A stretch of DNA of 64,000 nt from Desmodesmus armatus (taxonomy: Eukaryota > Chlorophyta > Chlorophyceae > Sphaeropleales > Scenedesmaceae). The notes below the pieces were generated by a model. It was not told the DNA's origin, searched no databases, and saw only the letters and a list, made by a program, of their open reading frames with translations. The stretch is taken from assembly GCA_007449985.2 (NCBI GenBank), contig VIIQ02000703.1, positions 124,001 to 188,000 of the forward strand, in the 5' to 3' direction. Made by a program: the position numbers and the translations under genes. Each line of letters opens with the position of its first letter. The stretch's first letter is position 1. Below are positions 38,877-48,961 of the stretch, piece after piece.

Positions 38877-40992
38877 ATGTCCCCACCTTCAGGGGGGCAC
38901 AGAACATCGGCACAGCAACCCCAACAGCAACAGCAGGTGCACGCGCCAGCGGACGATGAGTTGCTGGAGTCAGCCCCGCCGGCGTTCCCTCAGCCAGTCA
39001 GCAGCCTGCCGCGCTCTCCTGCACACCGCTACCAGTATCCAGCATCCTCCGCCTTTGCAGCTGCAGCAGGAGTGGCCTACACAACAGGCCCAGGAGACAT
39101 GCTTCCAGTGGTCAGCAGCCAAGCAGCATACACCAACCCCAGCTCGCAGCAACTCTTGCTGCAGCAGCAGCAGCAGCCATGGTCAGCAGATGCTGCAGCG
39201 CTGTCAGGAAGCTTCGGCCCAGGCGCACTTCCGGCGGGAATGCAGCCAGCAGCACAGGCAGGAACAGCGCCACCGGCAGCAGCAGGAGGAGGACCCCCAT
39301 TCAGTTATACAGTGGACGGCCTGCCCTTGCCGTACGGTGAGCAGCATTGTGTGATTTGGTGCGGCATTTGTTTGCAGGTGCTTGTCGGTGGTGTTGACGT
39401 GAGGCTGCAAATGCAGAGAGTTGGTGTTGCAGTGCACTGAGGGCTCGCTGGCGCGCATGTTTGACTATCATAGCGCAGCTGATCTTGAGCAGGTTCACAT
39501 GCACTCCAAGGCAGCAGCATTACCACCGCACGGGCCATACAGCGCAACAGATGCCTCAGTGTGTTCACAGCATGAAGATGCACAATGCAGTCCCTTGCGA
39601 TGTCTATGTTGGGGTTCTGGTGGGGGATAAACACCACCAGTCTGGCTGCCAGGTAAAGTGTGTCTCCAATCGTCAGTTCCTGCATGCTCCTTGGCATTGC
39701 TGCCAACTGATAAGCAGTGAACGCCGTGCATTTTGCCATGCTGCGCCCTGCAGACGTTGCGATGGCGCCCTATGCTGCTGTATACCAAGCCACATATGCA
39801 AACGGCATGTATGGAAATGAGGCCAGCCTGCCGCTGCTGACAGGGTCAGGGGGGTTCAACGGAGACATGGTGTTCGCCAACAGACAGGTCAGACAGACGG
39901 AGTCAGACAGGCACGCATAGGTTTGAGCGCTCTCATTGCCTGCACACTGCGTCTTTGCAGTCTGCTTTTGTGTCGCAGCGCAAAAGGGTTCACCTGGTGG
40001 GCAGAACATTACGCGGCTGGTAGCAGTTGTGAGCTTCAAGCTGCGTCTGCCAGTGCACTGACATCTCAGCCCGGCATCTCTGGCGTTGTGTATCAGTCCA
40101 TGTGTCAGCCCACAACGCCGCATTTCCCGCCCAGAGGGCTGTAGTACGGGCACGGCTGTATGCCGCTGTGGCATGATGCGGTGGGGTACCTGAGAAGAAG
40201 TTTTCGCCAGACATGGTCAGTGGTCCCTACGCAGGCATGCCGTTACGTGACCCTTCTGCATGAGCAATCCCGACATGTGTTGCCATGCGCGCCGCTCTGC
40301 CGCTCTTGCATTGCCGTGCGCAGGTGCGGCACGCGTTTGTGCGCAAGGTGCTGGGCCTCCTAACGGTGCAGCTGCTGCTGACGGCCGCTGTTGCGATGCC
40401 GTTCGTAATCAAAAAGACGGTGCGCCGCTTCCTGCACGCCAACCTCTGGGTGACCTTTACTGCCCTGGTACTGTGCGTGACGCTGCTGCTGGTGCTGGCC
40501 TGCTCGGAAACAGCGCGGCGGCGGCATCCGACCAACTTGCTGCTGTTAGGCGCGTTCACTCTGGCGGAAGGCTGCCTCGTAGGAACTGCCAGCGCAACAT
40601 ACGCAACAAACGCACCGATCGTGGGCGTGCTGGTCACAGCAGCGGTCAGCCTTGCGCTGATCGTGTATGCATCACAAACGAGCGTGGACTTTACCACGTC
40701 AGGAGGGATGCTTTATTCAGCAGTGGTGGTGTTGGCGGTAGTAACCTTGGCAGAGCAGTACCTTGGGTTTAAGACCCTGCATTTGTTGATAGGTGGCTGC
40801 GGGGCGCTACTGTTCTGCGCGTACCTGGTGTTCGATGTGCAGCTGCAGGCAAGCGGGGAGAGCTCGTATGCAGTGAATGCAGATGAGCACGTGTTTGGAG
40901 CAATCAATGTGTACACTGACGTCATCAACCTTTTCTTGTACTTTGTTCAAATAATTAGTCATGGGGGGGATATGCATGATGAACTTCATTAG
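38877..40992 (+). CDS. BAX inhibitor-1 / Lifeguard family membrane protein
   Basis: Exons 38877-39336, 39754-39887 and 40324-40992, in phase, 420 residues. The last exon encodes about seven hydrophobic membrane segments beginning VRHAFVRKVLGLLTVQLL. It includes the TMBIM-type VFDVQLQASGESSYAVNADEHVFGAINVYTDVINLF region (only its pattern matters: Asp-rich loop plus INLF/LYF). Family members are Ca2+-leak and anti-death proteins of ER, Golgi or plasma membrane. The ~150-residue Pro/Gln/Ser-rich N-terminal extension resembles the Pro-rich N-termini of Lifeguard/GRINA proteins rather than the short BI-1. A TGTAA polyadenylation-type motif lies at 41126-41130, about 135 bases after the stop. Confidence 0.9.
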
Positions 40993-42336
40993 GCTTGGTG
41001 GTGGGGTGGGGGTACAGTTGGTCCTGTCATGGCCACAAAACGCTAAGGGCTTGGCCTCTCTGCGTTGCGGGGACCGAAGCAAAAAAGGTGGGCCTAGGCG
41101 ACTGAGGAAGTGCTTGTTGTGAACCTGTAATTGTGTTGGTCTGTATGACCTCGCCATAGTAAACCAGTTGCCAGTGCCTGGTGGCTGCAGCTGGTGTGTA
41201 TGCCACATGGCATCCTGTCGATAAAGTAAGTCTCGCGGTTGGGACTGCCGGACTTTGTCGTGTGCTTTGCCGGCCGCCCCCTGTGTAGCCCTGCCAAAGA
41301 TGTCCCAGCAGCAGGGAACGTGTGTGAGGTGTGTGTTCTGGATCTGTTGGCAAGCAGCCTCTAGAGGTATGGCGTTTGGGGGTTTACTCAACCCCAGCAG
41401 GCCTTGCACCAGGTATGGTCTCAGTGCCAGGGGGCTTGCCAGTGCTTCCTCCTGCCAGTGAGGGCTGCATGCCGGCCGGGATCACAGCTGTGTTGGCTTC
41501 GATCATGCCTTGTGGGATAACGAATGGCCAGGCGGCCAGTGACTACAACTGACTTGTGTCAGTAACACTGCATTTGCATTGTGTCATGCTGCATCAGCAG
41601 ACTTTTGACATCTCTGTCCTAGGGAGCTGTGCCGGAGGCTATGCTTCGCTTTACACGGCAAGTGTTGCAGTGCTTCATCATGTGCTTTGCACTGCTGTAC
41701 GGCAAAGCTCTGGCAGGAAAGTCCCAGCAGACTGCTGTAGCATACTACTGCTGTAGCATACTGATCTGAGATGCAGGGGTTCAGCCCCGTTGCTGTTTGG
41801 TTTGGGTGCTGTGGACCTCCTGGAATGGAGTGTTGCGTGTATCACTGATGAGGCATGCCCCAGGCTCCCGGGCACGTTTGTTTGCCTGGCTATTGTATGT
41901 GTGGCCAGCCGGTGGCAGTCAGACTGTGGCATAGTCACATCCAACACACCGTGGGTCTTGAACAAACATGATGTGTGCACACGTCGCAGACACAACATAA
42001 ACAGCAGGATCGATCAGGTAAACCCTAACACTTAGGGCCCCAAAGAATTGCAGTCACTTACACACAAGTGCAACATGCATGTTGGGCCACCGTGGCCATA
42101 GTATCATACTATGGCATGATGCCTCACACAACACACCACTGGTGTGATGGAATCAGAAGCAATGCGCTTGCACAGTCCAACTCAATTCACTCCAAGTTGA
42201 CGACCTCGCTGCGGTGGGCGCATTTAGTCATCCTGCTTTTGCTTTCAGTCAGAGGACCCAGCAACCCCACCCGCTGCTGCCGTCAGTGCCCTGCACACAG
42301 GCTCGCCTAGCCGCATTTGCACCTGCATATGCATCA
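40993..42336. other. Intergenic, no gene recognised
   Basis: About 1.3 kb between convergent genes. It holds the 3' region of the Lifeguard gene and probably the 3' end of the MYND gene. A perfect 19-bp palindrome CCATAGTATCATACTATGG is at 42096-42114. A short tandem duplication (ACTGCTGTAGCATACT) is near 41730-41760. Confidence 0.4.
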
Positions 42337-42400
42337 CTAACCACTTCTTTTCGTTGACAGACACGACAGCTTCAGCCTCTGCGATCTTACTACAATGCAC
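42310..42400. repeat. Dispersed repeat, copy 1
   Basis: A block of roughly 75 bp around ACTTCTTTTCGTTGACAG and CTTCAGCCTCTGCGATCTTA is shared with 58180-58270. Preceding sequence (GCATATGCATCACTAA) is shared too. Reading minus, both encode an AEAEA-V-S-x-NEKK stretch. It may be a piece of a duplicated gene or an old element. Confidence 0.75.
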
Positions 42401-44017
42401 ACAGGCTTGTGCTGGGGGCCAGGCCCGCCGCTGGCAATCCCTGCCACAGTAGCGGGCCTGGCGGCAGCCACCACAGATGCAGCTGGGGCCACCGACAGTA
42501 TCCGAAGACTTTCAGCATGGTGCACAGCAGCTCGAACAGCTGCAGAGCATCAGAACTGCTGGCACTTCCCGCAGCAGCAACTGGTGCCGCCCCTGAGAGG
42601 CCCGGCTCTCGCAGGAAAGCTGCTGCCGCTGTCGCTGCTGCTGTCAAAACTGAGACTGCTGTAGGTTGAAATCACACCCATCAGCTGCTGGTGGGCTGAG
42701 GTACTGCACGGTGCTGCTGCTGCACTTGCTGTCACCAGGCGCAGAAACTCTTGCAGCAGCCGCTGCTAGCGGGCACAGTTGCGCACACTCCACAGGCAGC
42801 TGCAGGTCTCCCTCAGCCTGATTGGCATTGGTTTGTGCAGAGGCCAGTGCCCAATCCTTCTGGGCCAGCGCGGAATTGGCCCATCGCATGTCGGCCTCGT
42901 GCTGTTCTTTCAGGGCCCGCGCACTGTCTGCTGCCTGCTTGGCACGTGCTTGGCGCTCAGCAAGCAGCTCTTGCTCGTACTTGTTCGTGGTCCGCACCAG
43001 GAGTTCGTTCAGCACAACAGTCCCCATCAGCAATCAGGCGCACCCTTGCACCTGCGTCAGCACCCACAGCTAGCCCACATGCCAGCACATTGAACACATG
43101 CCGGCACAAGCGCAGGAGGGCGCCCCTCTCGCTCAGCGCTGGCGCTGGCGCTGCCTGCGCCTGCGCCGCCGCCGCCTGCGCCGCTGCCTATGCTGCTTGT
43201 GCATGAGTCTGAGCTGTTGGGTAGCGTACGGCACATTGCCAACAGCTTAGTGAGTAAATCACTGCTCAGGACCACCATAGTGCGGGCCGCTGCGGCTGCT
43301 GCATGCACCAGGTTCAGGTAACCTTTGTCGTGCATGTTCACTGGCTGATAGGGCAGCGCCCTGAGCAACGCGCGGCCATTCCTGGCACCTGCAGCTGCTT
43401 GCACGAAGACCTCGACACAGCTTCGGCTGATGTGCATCAGATTGTCAGGTGGTACCCCTGACATCCACTGCAGCGTCCAGAGAGCATCGACATCTGCAGG
43501 GGCAGTAGACGATGCGCATGGGTGGTGTGGTAGTGATCAAGAGCAACTGCCAGCTCTCCTCATCAACCGCAAGATCAACCTGCTTCTGCAGCAGAGCCCT
43601 CCACGTGCTGTGAAGGGTCGCCAAATTACCGCAAGCAGCAGCAAGGCACATTGGTGCCTGAGTGCTTCAGGGTTCTGGCATCTGCGGGCTTGGAATTACT
43701 CGGGGTGAGCAGCTGCATATGCCTTGACGTCAGCCAACAAGCTGAGAGCTCGTTCCCAATGCTGCAGTGCTTGGGTGGTGCTGCCCACGGTGCAATACGG
43801 TATTGCACAGGGGGCCTGGGGAGACATGGAGGTTGTTGGGTGTGAATGCAACGTATTTCAGCACAGTTTGTAAAGTAGTGGTGCTCTTCCACCCCAGCAT
43901 GCCCTGTCAGCCCCTGTATCTGCAACTCAACTCTGCTTACCTTGGACATGATCATGATACTTGTCAGACGCTGTTGGCCTTCCAGGCTGACACCCACCAC
44001 TAAATGATATGAATCAC
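42337..44017 (-). pseudogene. MYND zinc-finger gene, apparently frameshifted (partial model)
   Basis: Minus-strand coding signals, not fully resolved. A clean exon 44017-43941 (GDSYHLVVGVSLEGQQR) has good splice sites. Long coding-looking frames follow at about 43500-43250 (PPDNLMHISRSCVEVFVQAA) and 43033-42740 (a coiled-coil TTNKYEQELLAERQARAKQ). Near 42505-42395 comes the second half of a MYND finger: CGGCRQARYCGRDCQRRAW, then PQHKPVC in a different frame. Spacing fits C-x2-C, Y-C-x3-C, C-x7-H-x3-C exactly if one C is removed from the five-C run (plus-strand GGGGG at 42412-42416). It is either a disrupted gene or a base-call error in a homopolymer. MYND fingers mediate protein-protein contacts; the cellular role is unknown. 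Confidence 0.5.
43790..43808. repeat. Perfect 19-bp palindrome
   Basis: GTGCAATAC and GTATTGCAC flank a single G near this position, in the MYND gene region. It may be a recombination relic or chance. Confidence 0.6.
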
Positions 44018-44410
44018 CTGTCACAATAAATAACAGATGCCTTATGTTCAACGCACACCTCACACGAAGTGCATGGGCGTGATCATACCCGCAAAGACAA
44101 AACCACAACTGCATGCTGCAACTGCATCTGATTGTTGTGCCGAACGCATCCGTATTCTGGTGTCCGTGGAAGTTTGTTGAAACGACGCCACACAGAACTT
44201 CAAGGCCTTAGATCACTGATCGTTCTCGTAAACAGCCAAGCTCGTGCTTGTGAGGTGTTGAAGACAGCAAAAAACACATTCCACCAGCGCCTACGTTAAA
44301 CAGCTCATCTCACAGGGCATCATCTCCCTGCCTCCCTGCACGTCTTCTCCTTCAGGGGTTGATCACCCTATAGCCTCTGCTAAAGCACAGCTGTAGCAGC
44401 TGCAGACAGC
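44018..44410. promoter_or_regulatory. Region upstream of PSMA4
   Basis: About 390 bp between the first recognised exon of the minus-strand MYND gene and the PSMA4 ATG. It probably contains the PSMA4 promoter and leader; no distinct box is recognisable. Confidence 0.35.
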
Positions 44411-45949
44411 ATGGCTCGCAGATATGACAGCCGCACAACCATCTTCAGTCCAGAAGGCCGCCTGTACCAAGTGGAGTATGCCATGGAGGCCATCTCCAAT
44501 GCTGGTGCAGCAATAGGCATGCTGTGCAAGGATGGCGTGGTGCTTGTGGCAGAAAAGAAGATCACCAGCAAGCTGCTAGACACACATGCAGTCGGAGTGC
44601 GGCGTGAGAAGATGTACAAGCTTGATGACCACGTGTGCTGTGCAGTTGCTGGTATCACAGGTGCGCGGTCTAGCCCATGTCACACAGGACCTCTCCCATG
44701 CAGCTACCTTCGCTGCTTGAACCCACATACCTACAGCAGCATGATGCGCAAGAAATATCCTGCAGCCAGGTCATGCAAGCAAATGGTAACTGTGGTAGGG
44801 CACTAACGTCCCAAAAGCACCAGCCAAGGGCAAATGCATGCACGCTGCAGCTTTCGTCTGCACCTCACCCGCGCTCATGTGCAGCTCACCTCACCTGTAG
44901 CATTCATTGGCCCCTCACCGGTGAGGGACTTTCACTATATGTGTTGTGGTCACCACACCGCACCCCCAACGACAGAGCGTATGCATCTGTATCTGTCCGC
45001 CGTCAAGGTGACGTGGTGGTGTGCACTAAGCTGTCGCACTTGGTTCATGCGTCAGGCAGATGCCCCTTTTCCCCTTTCCTTACACAGCTGGGCTGCGTAT
45101 GTGAACACATTTTGTCAAGGACCGCGCAGCACAGCAGGTGTCTGACTTTTCTTAGGGTCACAGCAGTGTTCTTGTCACGTGATCCGATTACCACCGCTCA
45201 TTACTCCCTACATGGCATGTCTAGACATCTAAGAAAGGTGCATGGGTTTTGTGTGATTTTCCCTGCTGTCATGTGCACGTTGAGACGCTTGCGCACCCGT
45301 TGCCTCCCTGCGCCGCCTACCCTTGCTTTTCCGGCTGTGCCTGTGGCACCACCTCAGTCTTTGCTGACGTCCCCCATATTTCCTCTTCCCCTGCTTACCC
45401 CCCCCCCCCCCCCGCCCCCCGCCCCCCGCCCTGCAGCCGATGCCAACATCCTGATCAACACCTGCCGCATGATTGCCCAGCGCTACTTCTTCGCCTACCA
45501 GGAGCCCATGCCTGTGGAGCAGCTGGTGCGCTCACTGTGCGACACAAAGCAGGTGAGCAAGTCGTTACCTGTATGTTTTTTGGCGGTTGATGTTGTCGGT
45601 TGTCTCCTTGCATGGTGTACATGCCATCACTGTTTTTGTCTGCTCTGCTGAGCTGCTGCTGTCAGCCCTGCCTATTACTGGTCATGCTCTGCAACCCAGG
45701 ACTACATGGGTAATCCAAATTGGGGTGCCACAGCCACACATGTTGCCCATGAGTGACCAAAAAATTGAGTGATCAGCAACAGGAGTGACCCGGCTATCCG
45801 GTCCACGCTGACGAGTGTGTCCCTGTCCCGCCTCCTACTGCGCTGCCTGGCATTTGCAGGGCTACACGCAGTTCGGAGGTCAGCGGCCCTTCGGTGTGTC
45901 ACTGCTGTATGCTGGCTGGTGAGTGTGGTCAGTGCGAGAGGCTGCTCGG

Positions 45950-45985
<36 letters not shown>

Positions 45986-48427
45986 GAAGCTTTTTTCATG
46001 AGGTTATTGTGCAGCTGGAGATTGCAAGTGAACGGAAGTGCTTCCGCGTGTCCCAGTTGTGACACTGTCCTGCGCGTGTTCATGTTCACTCCGTTGGTGT
46101 GTGCACTCTTCAGTGTTGGTTGCTGGTCACGCTCCCAACCACACAAACAGCAGGTGCACGTCTGCCTGCGTCTCATGGGTGGCTCGGCTTTGTGGTTTAT
46201 CTTTGTCTCAAGGTTTTGCATTATTTATTTGAAGTGTCATGTGTGCCTCAGAGATGAGCACCACGGCTTTTTGCATGGACACTATCTGTTGGAAAGAGCG
46301 CGCTTCATCACCTTCCTTATGTCATCCTGACTTCCCACCCTGTTTTCTACATGTTTTCCGGTCTGCGTTCCGATGTGTGTATTGTGCGTCCTGTCTTTCT
46401 GTCACATATTCAACGTGTGTAGACACAGGGAATGCATCCAGCCAATGCGTCGTCCGTCCAAAGTCGTGACATTTGAAAATGTGTCTCTCACATCTTGAAC
46501 GTGTGTGTCACACGTGTGTCATGCCCCCCTCAGGGACGAGCACTACGGCTTCCAGCTGTACCAGTCAGACCCCAGCGGCAACTACGGCGGCTGGAAGGCA
46601 GTGGCCATCGGTGCGGGCGCACAGGCAGCACAGAACCTGCTCAAGACAGAGTATAAGGAGGAGACAACGGTAGGGGCAACTCTGCAATTAGAGAGTACGC
46701 TTGAGGATTTTGGGGCTGGTTTTCATCCTATCAAAAGCGTCAGCAACACGGTGGCTTGATGCTCGGTGTTTTGTTCCTTCTGGATTGTTGTCCGTGTCAT
46801 CAGTGAATGGCCGGCATGAGCTCTTGAGCTTCATAGCTACAGGTGTAACCTTGGTTTGATTTGAGGTGCAGGCAGGGGTGGAGGCTTCCCTCCTTTTGCT
46901 GTGGGGCAAGGGGCCACTGGGTGTATTGTGCTGGCACAAGGGCGACAACTTTGGCGCGTATGAGCGCACGTGGCAGTGGTGTCAGCACAATGGATCGCAC
47001 TCTGCTTGTTTTCCTTGTGCGACGCCCTCGCAGCAGAGAAGCAAGCAGTGTACAAGTCATTGTGCAGATGGCGCTGCCACGCGCTGATACAAGTCAAGCT
47101 GTGGTTGTGTCAGGAATTCGGGCAAATGCAAGATGGAAAGGGTCAGCCCTGGTATAAGGCTGTTGTATTAGCTGCACAGGCATGGAGCAAGGGGCCTGTG
47201 AGCATCAGAGGGAGGGGGGCAGGGACGATGCAGACACCCTTCCCTAGTGTGCTATGCTGGTAGCGCAGGCGCAGCCAATCAAAACCTGACCTTTCACCAC
47301 GCATCCTGTCCTGCTGCAGAATGCTGAGGGCTTAAAAAAGAGCCTAGCAGCCCACGTGCTGACCACCGCCCTGTGGCCTTACATCAGTTCAATTGTGGTG
47401 CTGCAGGGTTGCTGAGAGCTCCAGAGCCTTGTTATATGGTCTTGATAGGCTGCATCGGTAGTGCATGTGCAAACCACCTTCTCTGGCCTTACACCAGTTA
47501 TGTGTGGCACCGCAGGTTGCTGAGGGCATCCAGAGCCTTGGACTACTGGTACTAGAATACCTGAGAGGCTAACAGCACGTGCAGCCCTGCAAATTCTCGT
47601 TGACACCAGCGTTTTGTTGCTGCAGGTTGCTGAGGGCAACCAGAGCCTTGGCCTACTGGTACTAGAGTACTTGAAAGGCTGACAGTGCATGCGCAGCCAT
47701 TTAAATTTTGTTGACCCCAGCATTGTGTGTTGCTGCAGGTTGCTGAGGGCATCCAGAGCCTTGGCCTACTGGTACTAGAGGATTTGAGAGGCTTACAGTG
47801 CATGCGCAGCCCATTGAATGCACGTTTACACCAGCATTGTGTGTTGCTGCAGGTTGCTGAGGGCATCCAGAGCCTGATCAAGGTACTGAGCAAGAGCATG
47901 GACAGCAGCCTCACCGTTGAGAAGGTGGAGCTGGCAACTGTCACTCGTGATGAGGCAAGCGGCAAGGTGAGCAGCAGGAACACTGCCAGGCACCAGTACG
48001 AAGCATTGCCCACAGTGAGCGGCCATGATTGGAGCAGGAGGAGTACACATTTGAGGGGGGGGGGGACCGCACCCATCCTGGACGCACCTACTTGGGCTGC
48101 AGCGTGGTGTTCCAAGGTTTGACTTGCAAGTCCACAGGCTCGCTGGGAGTCTTTTGAGGGACCCAGGCACTTGCATCACATGGCGCTGGTAGGGTCTGCG
48201 AGTTGCTGGTGTGTGCGTTGGGGAGGGGGGGGGTGTGCGTTGGGGAGGGGGGGGGGAGGCAGAACCTGCCTGTGCATGGACTTACAGGTACCAGCGACCA
48301 ACCTATCTGACTCTTGGCTGCTGTCGTTACGCAGGTGATGTACAAGGTGTATGAGAGCGCAGAGCTGCAGCCCTACTTGGACGCAGCAAACGCCGAGAAA
48401 GAGGCGGGCGCTGCCGCTACCTCTTGA
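44411..48427 (+). CDS. 20S proteasome subunit alpha-3 (PSMA4/PAC)
   Basis: Exons 44411-44660, 45437-45552, 45860-45918, 46534-46669, 47853-47966, 48335-48427; phases agree, 255 residues. It starts [20 protein letters not shown], the N-terminal alpha-subunit signature. Next come the conserved ILIN-type helix, [20 protein letters not shown], and [20 protein letters not shown], all specific to the alpha-type-4 (PSMA4, plant PAC) subunit. It is a non-catalytic alpha-ring subunit of the proteasome core. The length fits the family (about 250-260). Intron 4 (46670-47852) carries five decayed copies of the start of exon 5, and intron 3 a copy of exon 4's start. A TGTAA motif lies at 48465-48469, about 38 bases past the stop. 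Confidence 0.96.
45951..45984. repeat. 34-base G tract in PSMA4 intron 3
   Basis: An uninterrupted run of 34 G begins 33 bases after the donor of exon 3 (exon end 45918). It is transcribed as poly-G in the pre-mRNA and could form stacked G-quadruplexes. Confidence 0.95.
46245..46305 (+). repeat. Decayed upstream copy of PSMA4 exon 4 start
   Basis: CCTCAG acceptor plus RDEHHGF codons at about 46248-46275, against the functional [12 protein letters not shown] at 46534. The following codons no longer match. Confidence 0.7.
47315..47852 (+). repeat. Array of five decayed copies of PSMA4 exon 5 start
   Basis: Each unit is a GTTGCTGCAG-type acceptor followed by [12 protein letters not shown] codons. 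Starts lie at about 47321, 47406, 47515, 47626 and 47739, then the functional exon at 47853. The last four spacings are about 109-114 bp. Copies 3-5 read VAEG(I/N)QSLGLLVLE and are closer to one another than to the exon, so the array expanded after the first copy had diverged. Confidence 0.92.
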
Positions 48428-48961
48428 GACAGGCTGGTTGGAGCGAGCGTGTAGTTGACTGCAATGTAATCCTACTTGATACTTTTTCTTCGTTGAATGC
48501 ATGATGGAGTGTGTAAAGCAGTCTGCAGGCTTCCGCAGATTTGAACATGGAGGTGATCTGGCTTGCTAGCAGAGCCTCAAGACAGGTGCAACCCGCTCAT
48601 AGTGCAAGGCGTGATCTTATACCTGGTTCAAGAGCAGATACAGGCCAATGGCACCCCCAAAACGATCACAACGAAATTAACAAGTGACAAAGGAGCAGGA
48701 AGCGAGACACAGTGTGCCCCATCATGATAAGTGTGAAGCGCTGTTCCCTATTTTGCAAGGCCCTGCTGCGTTTCTAGTGCCTGCGATCGCACACCGTGTT
48801 GGTTAGCAAGCATTTGGCACCTCACACGCCTCGAAAAGTCGATCTGGAGCGGAAAGTTGAGATGATGAGCTCCTAGCTCTTTTTTGGACGGTTGGCCGCA
48901 TGAACATCGCGTACTACTTTGATTGCTGGGGTTGCACTGCATAGCTGCGACAGCTGACAGG
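48428..48961. other. Intergenic, PSMA4 to Gln/Ala-rich gene
   Basis: About 530 bp between same-strand genes, with the TGTAA motif at 48465-48469. No other gene is recognisable. Confidence 0.4.
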
